NCBI GenBank assembly: GCA_048013815.1
Contig: CM106585.1
Span: 7,812,001-7,876,000 of the forward strand
Length of the DNA stretch: 64,000 bases
Source: Setoptus koraiensis
Taxonomy: Eukaryota > Arthropoda
Reading direction: 5' to 3'
Position 1 is the stretch's first letter, and each line of letters begins with the position of its first letter. Position numbers and translations under genes: made by a program. This document shows, one piece after another, positions 31,203 through 41,655 of this stretch. Under the pieces are notes generated by a model. That model was not told where the DNA came from. It did not search any database and was given only the letters and a program-made list of their open reading frames with translations.

Positions 31203-34200
31203 ATGGACCAACTTTATCACAGTTGCCTGGCCAAATGCCTGGCCTCAACTGGCTCCAATCAGGACCAACAAGGACGGAGTAAGTTGGACATTAGCACGGC
31301 CCAAGTTGACACCATCGATAGGCTTGGGCAGCAGCTTGTCGAAGCCGGCCTGTCACTGAATGATGACTTCTCTCCTGATTCATTATATTTGCGTTTAAGC
31401 GAAAGATTGAATTCTTCCCATGGTGTAAAATTATCCTCAAATCAGCTTCCATTAATACTGACCTGCCTAGAGGGTTTAGGGAGATTGTCTCAATTGGAAA
31501 ATAAATTAGCAGATGTATGTGTTAGCTCTTTGCGGGATTTCCTTTTGATGCCATCGCCCATAATGAGCAAATTGCATAGAATTTCCACCGAACAATATCA
31601 AGAGATACAAAATGCACCATCGGTCACCGCATCAAGCCACGATTCTGGAAATGTCTCCCTAACTCTATCTAGTATTGAGCCAAACGGAGATACCAATGTC
31701 GCTACTGCAAAAAATTCGGCAAAAGTTCGCAAATTGGCTGCCACATCATTTGAAAGTCTACGTATAGAGGCCACAAAAAATCTGGCTATCTGTCTAAGAG
31801 TGAGATCCAAAATGGATCAACATTGTATACAGGCTTTCATAGCTTCAGTGTCGAACAGACTCTATCAGGCAGAAAAGAGTCAATTTGAGTCAAGTCTCAT
31901 ATCAATCAATACAATTCTCACTCTTGGTAGCGTGGCCACAACACTCAGTGACGTTCCTAAGACAATGGAATCAATACTTCAATTCTTCCATCAGAGATTC
32001 TGTCGCCCTCCATCGTCTATTGACTCATTGATTGTTGAACAATTAGGCCGCATGATGTTGGTTCCCTCCAAGGATCATGCAATATTTGATGAGATAATGA
32101 AAATGTTTGCTACAATTACAATCCAATCTAGTTCAGCCTATGGTATGGGCACAAAATCCGACGAACCTCATCAAGGATATCGTCACGTCTCTCTAGCAGT
32201 GATCAATGCTCTATCATTGGTAGCTGCAAATCTCAACGACGAGACTGTGCAGCAAGAATTCCTTGTAAAATTGTTGGAACTATTCGTTCAACTTGGTTTG
32301 GAAGGAAAAAAGGCTAGCGAGAAGACCTCAGTTCCAATAAGAGCATCAAGTAGCGCTGGAAGTTTGGGCATATTGATACCTGTGATAGCCAAATTAGTCA
32401 GGCGTATTCCAAATATTACAGATCCAAAGCCACGTTTGCACAAACTATTCAGAGACTTTTGGCTCTATTGTGTAGTGATGGGATTCACTTGTGAAACCAG
32501 TCTATGGCCAAAAGAATGGCTCGAAGGTGTGAAAGAAATAGCCTCCAAATCACCATTGTTAAATTCAAGAGAGCATCTTAGATCAGAATTACAGTACAAC
32601 ACCGCGATAAGGAATGATGCAGCATCCACTGATGAGCTTCAAGAAGTTCGTAATCAAATACTCAATGACTTAGACAATCATCCCGATGTAACTGCAATGA
32701 TAAGTAAACTTAGCTTTTCACAATGCACTTATCTGATGTCTGTATATAGAATGGAATCATTTAGGATAGAAAATCAATCAAAGTCAGACTTTTCTTTTCA
32801 AGCAATGTTGCAATACCTAGAGGATCCCACAATACAAAAGGATAAAGACGGTATTAGGCAATGTATTTTTTGTATTGCTGACAAAATATTTAGAGTCTAT
32901 CTAGATGTTATATCGAGAAAGGCACGAAACAAGAAGAGAGATATTGAACTTGAAGAACTGGCCATTTTATTGCTAGTGAAATTTAATCATCCACAAAAAC
33001 AAATCCGTCGACTTGCCGACAAATATCTTAGTGGTCTTGTAGACAAATTTCCGCACATGCTGTGGAGTGGAAGAGTTATAGTCACCATGTTAGACATTTT
33101 GAAAGTACTTGGCAAATCGATGCAACTTGGTGCTAACGAGTCTAGTCCCGAACTGCCTATTCCAAATACAAACTACACTATTCAATTGACTGACACAGCC
33201 GAGGCCAGAGAAAGCATAGTAAGAGATTTTGCTGCCCATTGTCAAAGGATCATACAAGAGGCTGTTAAATGGGCTCCAAAAACAACAAAGACTCATCTGA
33301 TAGAATATATCACAGATTCAGAGCGTATACAACTCAATCAAGGTCAGCATCCAGGACTGGCTCTGGCCATAGAGAGTATTAATCATCATCCTAACACCAA
33401 CAATTTGTCTCCGACCTCTACACTCACCGATAAATGGCCCAATTGCATGAAGAGTGACTGCTCGGAATTCGTTACATCTGTCAGTGTCAGGAGTAGATAC
33501 AAGGGACTTGTATGTGGCATGATTGCTCTGTTGAAGAAACAAGACTCCGATGGAGATCAAGATGTTTATAGTCAATTAGGTACTTTATTTATTAACCAAT
33601 TAGCGGAAAGTTGTAAAAATCTCGATATTGAAATCCATAGAGACGCAATCTGTAAAGTTACAGCTTTGCTCATAGCATCCTCGGGATGTAACCAGAAACT
33701 ATTGCACGCACTTTGTTGGGCACCGTTGGACTACTTCACCTCCAGATCCATGCAAATCATAGTGTCTTGTTGGGATTGGTTATTGGCAGCAAGAAACGAT
33801 TTAGAGCTCGAGTTTGTTCAAGAGATGGTTTCTGCTTGGAATGGGACAATCGATAGAAAGCTAGGAATGTTCGCTAAGGAACCTGTCATGGGGGATCCTC
33901 TCGCCACTTCGGATGGCCAACGATTGAAACCAGACCAGCCCCCAATTGGAGCGCATCATATATGGCTAAAGTTTGCAAGCGAGCGAATTGAGACAGCAAA
34001 ATACAGTAATATAGATCTTATCGATATTTTTGTTGATATGCTCCACAGATCTTTGCCTATGGAGGTAGGAAATCTGAAAGCCGCGTCTCGTCACATGGTA
34101 ACTATAGGATCTCGATTTAGACTACTGCAGTGCAGTTTATCCTTAATTCAAGGTGACGCTCTCCCAAAGTCTGTGAGTAAGACAGTGCTACGCGAACGCA

Positions 34201-36437
34201 TCTACTGTAACGCTATTGATTATTTTTGTGGTCCGCAAGTGTGCCCTCCGCAAAAGGCGAACGATTTGCGAGAGGACATTGTCACGTTGATCAAATTCTG
34301 GCAAGGGCTACACTCTGACAAGAAATATCTTAAGGCATCCCTGATGCAGAGCGATAGCATGAGCGATCTAGGACGTGGTCCTACTCCAGTTGATCTGACA
34401 ACCACATCTCAAGATATACGCCTTAGCACCGATCTGACTAGAATAGGATGGATAAATACAATGACGATTGGTAGTAATAGTTTTTCGGCTTCATCTAAGC
34501 GATCATACTTCAAAAATCAAATTCAATGGCAGAAGAAAGAGAATGTCAATGCAGAAATCTATGTCAAGGACTATGCTAAAAGACGAAACCTAATACTCGG
34601 ACTACTCGCTGTCGAGATAGAATATTTGTTAGCTTGGATGAATCCTATGTCTTTGGGAGAGTTGCATATATTAGGAGAGGATACCATCAGCGCCTGGCGC
34701 AATCAAACACTCACTGAACGTTCGGCTAGAGAAATGGTTAGACTTGCATGGGAAATATCGCCCACACTGGCCGTCTATCTGCCTCACCGTTTTAAAAATT
34801 CCGAGGTGGTGATGAATGAGGTGTCTAGATTAGTGAAGCTATCACCCACCGCTGTCTGCCACATACCAGAGGCTCTACAATTCTTAGCTAATCCAGTGGA
34901 TATCGGAAGGGATGTGCCAGAACTGAGTCACATAGTAACTTGGGTACCCGTGCAACCTATTCTAGCATTGTCATTCTTTTCTCGTACATACCCGGCGCAT
35001 CCTCTCACAGCACAATATGCCATCAAAAGTCTTTGTTCTTATCCACCTGAAGTTGTAATGGCTTACATACCTCAACTGGTGCAAGCTGTTCGTCATGATA
35101 AAATGGGTTACGTAAGCAACTTCATCAAGACTGCAGCGCAAAGGTCTCAACTGCTCATGCATCAATTAATTTGGAATATGAGAACTAACATGTATCGAGA
35201 TGAAGAGGGAAAGGATCCCGATCCCGACTTACATGAGCCTCTCAATGATCTCATAGACAGTATGATTGGTGGTCTCTCTGGACCGGCAAAACATTTCTTT
35301 GAGAAGGAGTTCGACTTTGTTCATCGCATAACATCAATTTCTGGTGAAATTAGAGAATTTCCCAAAGGAGAACAAAGAAAAGAGGCGCTTTTGCGCGCAA
35401 TCAGGAAATTCCACATAGAACAAGGCTGCTATTTACCTTCGAGTGCACATGCCATAGTGACAGATATCGACAGAGACTGTGGTGTACCGCTTCAGAGTGC
35501 AGCCAAGGCACCATTCCTATCAAAATTCAAGGTATTGGAATGCGGAATCAACCGAGTGGAAGACCTCTGCATGAATTTCAACAACAACGGTGGCGAACTC
35601 ACTGTTGACAAGATCATGGCTAACTTCCGCGATGAGTCCTCTATGCAACGTGAGCTTTGGCAGGCTGCGATATTTAAAGTAGGAGATGACGTACGTCAGG
35701 ATATGTTGGTATTGCAGCTCATATCACTCTTTCGGAATATATTCGAAAAAGCTGGACTTGATTTGTTTTTACATCCTTATCGAGTGGTGGCCATCTCTCC
35801 GGGTTGTGGTGTTATTGAGTGCGTGCCAAATGCGAAATCCCGTGATCAATTAGGAAGGGAGACAGACGTTTCACTGTACGATTATTTCAAGAATATGTAT
35901 GGAGATACTAGCTCAAACAAATTTCAAGAGGCCAGAGCAAATTTTGTTAAAAGTATGGCCGCCTACAGTATTGTAGGATTTTTATTTCAAATCAAAGATC
36001 GTCATAATGGAAACATAATGATCGATGATTGTGGAAGAATTATACACATCGATTTCGGTTTTGTATTCGAAAGCTCGCCAGGTGGAAATTTGGGATTTGA
36101 ACCAGATATCAAACTAACTGATGAGATGGCCATGATCATGGGCGGGAACATGGAGGCTCCACCTTTCAAATGGTTCCTTCAATTGTGCGTTCAAGCATTC
36201 CTAGCCGTTAGACCATATCGTGAGGCAATTATATCTATAGTGCAATTAATGTTGGATACAAATTTACCGTGTTTCAGGGGGCAAACAATCAAGTTACTGA
36301 GAGCACGTTTTGCGCCAAATTGTAACGATAAGGAGGCCACCAACTATATTCTGAAGATTATACGTGATTCATTTTTGAATTTCCGCACGCGTACATACGA
36401 TATTATCCAATATTATCAAAACCAAATTCCGTATTAG
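31203..36437 (+). CDS. PI4KA: phosphatidylinositol 4-kinase alpha (PI4KIIIalpha)
   Basis: Makes PI4P at the plasma membrane, in complex with TTC7/EFR3-type partners in other animals. Family marks run through the protein: RKHRIST-like solenoid parts such as LRDFLLMPSPIMSKLHRI, GIL-rich RKASSSAGSLGILIPVIAK, DKYLSGLVDKFPHMLWSG, then the accessory region PAKHFFEKEFDF, and the kinase domain with KVGDDVRQDM, catalytic KDRHNGN (about 1597-1605), IDFGFVFESSPGGNLG (about 1614) and the invariant ending YDIIQYYQNQIPY. One 1744-codon exon. Vertebrate and fly enzymes exceed 2000 residues. Similarity starts at a position equal to about residue 450 of the human protein (LYLRLSERL), so most of the N-terminal solenoid is missing, yet a TATA box lies just upstream. 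Confidence 0.95.
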   Translation: MDQLYHSCLAKCLASTGSNQDQQGRSKLDISTAQVDTIDRLGQQLVEAGLSLNDDFSPDSLYLRLSERLNSSHGVKLSSNQLPLILTCLEGLGRLSQLENKLADVCVSSLRDFLLMPSPIMSKLHRISTEQYQEIQNAPSVTASSHDSGNVSLTLSSIEPNGDTNVATAKNSAKVRKLAATSFESLRIEATKNLAICLRVRSKMDQHCIQAFIASVSNRLYQAEKSQFESSLISINTILTLGSVATTLSDVPKTMESILQFFHQRFCRPPSSIDSLIVEQLGRMMLVPSKDHAIFDEIMKMFATITIQSSSAYGMGTKSDEPHQGYRHVSLAVINALSLVAANLNDETVQQEFLVKLLELFVQLGLEGKKASEKTSVPIRASSSAGSLGILIPVIAKLVRRIPNITDPKPRLHKLFRDFWLYCVVMGFTCETSLWPKEWLEGVKEIASKSPLLNSREHLRSELQYNTAIRNDAASTDELQEVRNQILNDLDNHPDVTAMISKLSFSQCTYLMSVYRMESFRIENQSKSDFSFQAMLQYLEDPTIQKDKDGIRQCIFCIADKIFRVYLDVISRKARNKKRDIELEELAILLLVKFNHPQKQIRRLADKYLSGLVDKFPHMLWSGRVIVTMLDILKVLGKSMQLGANESSPELPIPNTNYTIQLTDTAEARESIVRDFAAHCQRIIQEAVKWAPKTTKTHLIEYITDSERIQLNQGQHPGLALAIESINHHPNTNNLSPTSTLTDKWPNCMKSDCSEFVTSVSVRSRYKGLVCGMIALLKKQDSDGDQDVYSQLGTLFINQLAESCKNLDIEIHRDAICKVTALLIASSGCNQKLLHALCWAPLDYFTSRSMQIIVSCWDWLLAARNDLELEFVQEMVSAWNGTIDRKLGMFAKEPVMGDPLATSDGQRLKPDQPPIGAHHIWLKFASERIETAKYSNIDLIDIFVDMLHRSLPMEVGNLKAASRHMVTIGSRFRLLQCSLSLIQGDALPKSVSKTVLRERIYCNAIDYFCGPQVCPPQKANDLREDIVTLIKFWQGLHSDKKYLKASLMQSDSMSDLGRGPTPVDLTTTSQDIRLSTDLTRIGWINTMTIGSNSFSASSKRSYFKNQIQWQKKENVNAEIYVKDYAKRRNLILGLLAVEIEYLLAWMNPMSLGELHILGEDTISAWRNQTLTERSAREMVRLAWEISPTLAVYLPHRFKNSEVVMNEVSRLVKLSPTAVCHIPEALQFLANPVDIGRDVPELSHIVTWVPVQPILALSFFSRTYPAHPLTAQYAIKSLCSYPPEVVMAYIPQLVQAVRHDKMGYVSNFIKTAAQRSQLLMHQLIWNMRTNMYRDEEGKDPDPDLHEPLNDLIDSMIGGLSGPAKHFFEKEFDFVHRITSISGEIREFPKGEQRKEALLRAIRKFHIEQGCYLPSSAHAIVTDIDRDCGVPLQSAAKAPFLSKFKVLECGINRVEDLCMNFNNNGGELTVDKIMANFRDESSMQRELWQAAIFKVGDDVRQDMLVLQLISLFRNIFEKAGLDLFLHPYRVVAISPGCGVIECVPNAKSRDQLGRETDVSLYDYFKNMYGDTSSNKFQEARANFVKSMAAYSIVGFLFQIKDRHNGNIMIDDCGRIIHIDFGFVFESSPGGNLGFEPDIKLTDEMAMIMGGNMEAPPFKWFLQLCVQAFLAVRPYREAIISIVQLMLDTNLPCFRGQTIKLLRARFAPNCNDKEATNYILKIIRDSFLNFRTRTYDIIQYYQNQIPY

Positions 36438-36555
36438 TGATCACTCAAATGGACTCTTTCCCTGTGAAAAAGAGTAGGTTATATGTTTGTTAGTTGAATT
36501 GATTTAATAAGTTTTAACCTTATCGGTTGATGAATTTTAATAATTGTTATCACAC

Positions 36556-36561
36556 AATAAA
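36556..36561 (+). terminator. polyadenylation signal of PI4K-alpha gene
   Basis: AATAAA about 120 bases past the stop codon, in the short gap between two convergent genes. Confidence 0.55.
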
Positions 36562-36714
36562 GGAGCCTCGTCAATTTAGGTGTTTTGACAAAGCGGGGTT
36601 AGTGATCTTTAATTTATGCTTCCTTTGACACTGGGCCTATCATGTGAATCAAGACGAGTAACACGAAAGCAACTCAGGTTTCAACTGTTTCTTTGATTTC
36701 TGTACTTACATTTT

Positions 36715-37293
36715 CTAGGGTATGTCTCTGCCGTCCTTATTAATCAGTTTCTTTCTTTTTCTCTCGAGATATCTTGTCAGCTTGCCTGAACTCTTGAGTT
36801 CCTTGAATTTTTCAACCATATTCATCTTTTTCACTTCTGTTTTGCTGAGGAATACTCTTTTAGGCTGAGTTTTTTCATTGCCATCAAATAGTAGCTGCCT
36901 CTTTTCTTTTTTAAGCTTCTCTATTCTCTCTTCCCTGAGCTTGTTCTCCGTCTCGGTAACCTGCTGATTTTTCAATCTACTAATTATAGATTTTATCTGA
37001 TGCTTCCTCGTTTTATCTTTTTCTTTCTTGAGCATATGTTCCAGTTCATGTAGTTCTTTCTTCTTCAGGTCATCAACGAAAGTGTATGTTGTAGAAAATA
37101 TCTTACTATTAAAAGTGCCACACCGTTTGTCAAACCTAGGATCGCGAGCTCTGAAGCCCATCGGTTTTATTGCAGGCTTTGACGAGACTGGTCTCTTTGC
37201 GATGGGCATCTCCTCCGGCGGTGCATCATCGTCATGATTATCGTTACGATGCTTTTTATTATTATGACTAGGCTGTTTCCTTATATTCAGCAT
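36715..37293 (-). CDS. RRP36: rRNA biogenesis protein RRP36
   Basis: Nucleolar factor for early cleavages of pre-rRNA in the small-subunit processome. The 192-residue basic protein shows the family core: RDPRFDKRCGTFNSKIFSTT, YTFVDDLKKKEL, a long Lys/Glu helix, then VFLSKTEVKKMNMVEKFKEL, KLTRYLERKRKKLINKD and the C-terminal basic end. The length is slightly short of the vertebrate protein (about 260) because the acidic N-terminal region is brief. Single exon. Converges on PI4K-alpha and diverges from the Dispatched-like gene. Confidence 0.9.
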   Translation of the reverse strand: MLNIRKQPSHNNKKHRNDNHDDDAPPEEMPIAKRPVSSKPAIKPMGFRARDPRFDKRCGTFNSKIFSTTYTFVDDLKKKELHELEHMLKKEKDKTRKHQIKSIISRLKNQQVTETENKLREERIEKLKKEKRQLLFDGNEKTQPKRVFLSKTEVKKMNMVEKFKELKSSGKLTRYLERKRKKLINKDGRDIP

Positions 37294-37867
37294 TTTATTA
37301 TTTGATTTACCACTAAACTAGGGATACCACGACCCTAACGATTGGATAGGCATTGATGGGCGATTTGCAATTTCCAACTAGGACGGAAAGGCATTGTGAA
37401 CACGCTTTTATGCTTTTGTGTCCCATCAATGCTCGAACTGGCTCTATGTTCACGACGTGCGGGCAGTCTTCTCGTGGCGCGAGTTCTGAAATACATTGGA
37501 ACGACAAAGAGTGAATGACCTCATGCGAGTGAAAATAAACAGGTAATGGTCAATATGAGAAAATCAATAACTCAACACACATTTGTCGATTTCTAAACAA
37601 CACCCCACTCAGGCTTCTTATTATTAGAAACCATGCATCAACCGGATTATTGTTTTTCAGGGACATCAAAATAAGCAAGACACAATGGTTAATGCCATTA
37701 CTGAATATTAATTGTTTTAACATATTAGATTACTAGCAATCATGATGACCGTTGTCGTGGTTGATGACACCGTGATCACTTTCAAGCTTGAAGCACTTGG
37801 CATATAGAGCAGAGTGGATCTCAGGAACTAATTTACTCAAAACTTTCAACATCAATACAGTACAGGA
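37294..37867. other. divergent promoter region, RRP36 and Dispatched-like
   Basis: Between two divergently transcribed genes. A 64-codon minus-strand frame (37313-37507) contains CPH and CSQC and may be part of a zinc-binding exon, but no partner exon was found. Confidence 0.4.
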
Positions 37868-40800
37868 ATGAAACTTCTCAAGTTTTACTGCCACCTGTTG
37901 GCTAACCATCCATTGAGGATCATCTTCGTTAGCCTCACTCTGATATTAACTTTATTCTTATATACCATTCATCATCATCCGTTGCCATCCTTCAAAGATC
38001 CCTTGGTTGGGTTTGAGGCTAGAAAAACAGTTATATCTACGCGTACAAATACTTACAAGTTGCTATTGGAGGACACTGTTAAGTTCAATATTTCCGATTC
38101 GGATCTTGACCCTCACTCATTCGCCAAAACAATTCCACCCTATGTAGATCCGTTGACCTCACCTGTTTTGACAGAGACACGAGCGGATCAAAATACCAAA
38201 AGAACTCAGTCGTCATATATCAAGTACAACACAAGCCATGCACCTTATAGACCTCCCACTGATGATACTACCAACAACGAAGGCGATAATGCTGAAGACG
38301 ATTCTACTGAGTCCGACTCTAGCGCTGGTCAATTGATACACTATTCTATCGGACAATCAATATTTTGTGGTAAACTATTTGATGATTACGCCCAAGTTGT
38401 AATCGAGTCAACAGATGATGATGGTAGTAACTCAATCAATGATAACTCTACCGAAAATTTATTCACATTAGAATCACTTTTGTCAATTTGTAATATTGAT
38501 AAAAAGCTAAGATTGGAGGTAAAAGATCAGCCCGCACACCTGTTCCAGAGAGATTGTGAACGATACAAGATTGATGGCACCAACTCCAGTGTGTGTTGTA
38601 AATCTTGGTCAGTTCCGAACTATGTGACATGCTTGGCCAACAAATCATCTTGTTTCGACATTGACCAGAGCGACCTGGATATGATGAATCGTCTCCTTAA
38701 ATTATGTGCGCCTTTCTTCAATAATTGGCCCCTAGATGGATGCCATCTTAATACTTCCAAGTCCGAATGTGACTCGATCCCAAACGAATGCATACGTTGT
38801 GATAATTGGATATTCTCCATGCTGAACTATCTTGTAGATGTAGACTTCATAACAACGTCTTATACTCAGAGTAGCAATACACAATATAACGTGATCACAT
38901 CAAATATTTCTGTCAATCAACTACGCTTGACAAACATCTTTCTACCTATAGCAAAAACACCAAATCTTCTTCATTATTACAATGCTATATCACATATTGA
39001 TCTCAAGGAGGAAAAGACTGCCAGAATCGCTGCAATGAACCTAGGACTGAAGAATTCAATATTTGACTCTTTGATTGCAAAAGATACGAAATTCTTTGTG
39101 CTAGCTTTAATGATAAATCTTATCATAATTACTATTTATTCCGGATCTTTCATGATATCCATCGCCACAATGTGCATAATCTGCTTGTCGTTGTGTTTAT
39201 CTTATATCATTTATAACGCAATCGGAATGCCAATATTTCCATTTATGAACTTATTAGCAGTTATTATATCGTCAGGAATATGTCCGGATAATGCCATGCT
39301 GTTTTGTAAGCCATGGAGAAGATTGAAAACCGATGACATTAATTCAAATCTTGAACCTAGATACGCCAAGTCTATTAGAGATACATTTATCGCTAGTCCG
39401 GCGACGACTATTGCTTTATCTGCCAGTTATATATCTAATGTGGTTGCAATCAAATGTTTTTGTGTATTTGCTATGTTGTCAGTATTGACTAATTATCTTT
39501 TGATTGTGACATTGTTGCCCCCAGTTTTGATTATAGAAAGAAAACACGAGGTGAAAATCAAGAGACTATTAGGAGAGATCTCAGTTGGAAAAACAAACCT
39601 ATTTGATCTTATGAGTACAATATTTGTTAACATCAAGGCCAACTTACATGGAGATTACATCTACCTTATTGTAGTTAAGTTCAGGAAAACACTAATTATA
39701 CTATTTTCACTTACATATCTAATATCAACTGTGATAGTTCTATATTATCCACGATTCTCTCCACCAGACAATGATGAATTTCAGTTATTATCCTCAGATC
39801 ATCCATTTGAGCAATTCGATCTAGACTACAAAAGACATTTCTGGTATGAAATACTCAAAACAAAAGATTACAATGGCCAACACGATTACTTCACATTGCC
39901 GATAAGAATAGTGTTTGGAGTTCAACCGATTGACAATGGAAATGTTTTAGATCCAAACAAAAGAGGAACCCTGACTTATGACAACAATTTCGACATGAGC
40001 GACAATGAGACACAGATTTGGATGTTGCAATTTTGTTCCGAACTAAGACAAAAGTTTGTCACTCCACTTATAGGATCATCACTGAATGGATGCTTCATAG
40101 AGTCTTTTAAATCTTGGATGGAGGGACGGCCTTGTGTGGACACCGCAACCGATTCTGACAGGTTTCCATGTTGCAAAGATTCTCCTTTCCCATTCGATAA
40201 GAATACATTCAACAAGTGCCTTGAAGACTATCTGGATTTGGTACATAGAAACATGTACGCCCCGCAAAACGAGGCTGGACCAAGATATGCCAAACATAAT
40301 AACAGATTGGCGGCTGTCATTGTAGAATATTATTCCAATCAGTCTTTTACGAATTCTTATGTGAAAATGAACAAATTCTGGACAGAGGTCAATGATTGGG
40401 CAACACAATTACTTGAGAAAACAGCCCCGGCTAGTTTAAAATCAGCATGGTTCACCAGTGACTATCTAGAGTTATTTGCTCTACAAGAAGAGTTGATGCA
40501 AGGTACAATTAGCACTATTATCTTGGAGATATTTTCCGCCATAATTGCCCTTTACGTCGGAACCGGAAATCTTTCGCTTTGTATTGTAGGTTCGATAACC
40601 ATGTCTGCTATCATGACAACAAGCGTGGCTATATTGATAATGATCGGTTGGACATTGAATATTGTCGAAAGCATTTGCATTTCTTTGGCCACCGGACTCT
40701 CTGTTGATTTTGCACTTCATTATACAGTCTCATACAAGCATTCATTTCAGGTTAGTATCTATATGCAAAACACTTGCGTTTATTTTGATTCTTGTTATCC

Positions 40801-41188
40801 ATTATTACAATATCTAATCAACTATTTTTCTCGTATCTAGCAACTAACACAAACGAGAGACATAACAATTTACCAAGTTATAAAACATGTCGGAAGTCCC
40901 ATAGCGCTGGCTACAATAACTACCCTTGTGGCTGGATTCACTATTTTGTGGTCAAACATTTTAGCCTATCAACAGATAGGTAAATTTCTCATTATTATCT
41001 CGTTGACAAGTTGGACAATTTCCACGTTTCTTCTATTGCCGCTTCTGTGTGTGATGGGCCCAACACATGACCAAGAAAAAATCACAATCAACTGCTGGCT
41101 TGAGATGACAAAAAGGAAGTGTTTCGAAGTTTGTGACAAGTGTAAATCTATTTTACACCCAACAAACACAGAGAGTTCTAAGTGTTGA
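37868..41188 (+). CDS. Dispatched-like RND/sterol-sensing transporter (two exons)
   Basis: Dispatched exports lipid-modified Hedgehog. Exon 1 is 37868-40750 (ends CAG before GTTAGT) and exon 2 40841-41188 (after ATCTAG). The 90-bp intron is between codons, giving 1076 residues. N-terminal membrane span near 17-35. A large Cys-rich ectodomain with N-glycan sites follows, then a sterol-sensing-like bundle (about 412-560) with TM4 motif GICPDN, a second ectodomain (about 640-870) and a second bundle with GLSVDFALHY. Exon 2 gives HVGSPIALATITTLVAGF and LAYQQIGKF, matching the end of Dispatched better than Patched or NPC1. The second acid in the first GxxxDD motif is Asn. Short C-terminal tail. 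Confidence 0.82.
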
Positions 41189-41655
41189 ACATTACCATAC
41201 GTCCCAGTGTATCTGCATCAAACCTTGTCTACCGACAATATATAGCAATAAACTGTGGGCTTGCATGCTACACTCAGAGTTCAAAAATTTTTTCTAAAGA
41301 TATTATTTCCAATTAGCCAAGTGTCCGTTCATTGCTCGAGTGATTGAGGTCGGGTATTCATGAATTTATCATCATCAGCATTTCGTTATTTACAATCGGT
41401 TTCGCCAACTTTAAACTGCTCACAAAAACTTCTCCGTTTCCTCGCATCATTGTTACACTGTACATGTGTAATGCAGCGATCGAGTTTTCAATCAGTCCAC
41501 AACTGAAGATGACGATCGGCATGTGCTGACGCATTGACATTGCACGTGTAACGACACATCAATCGATCCAATCGATTCAATGTGACACACCTAACAGTTG
41601 TGATATATTGAAATGTTATACATTTATTAGATTTTTTCAATTTACACACTTGACT
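41189..41655. other. intergenic, no gene seen
   Basis: Between the Dispatched-like gene and the first helicase. AATAAA occurs near 41246 and may serve the Dispatched-like transcript. The open frames here have no motifs. Confidence 0.45.

Noticed and set aside
37313-37507. Possible zinc-finger UBP-like exon (CPH then CSQC)
   Set aside because: Only half of the motif is present and no splice partner was found between two well-defined genes.
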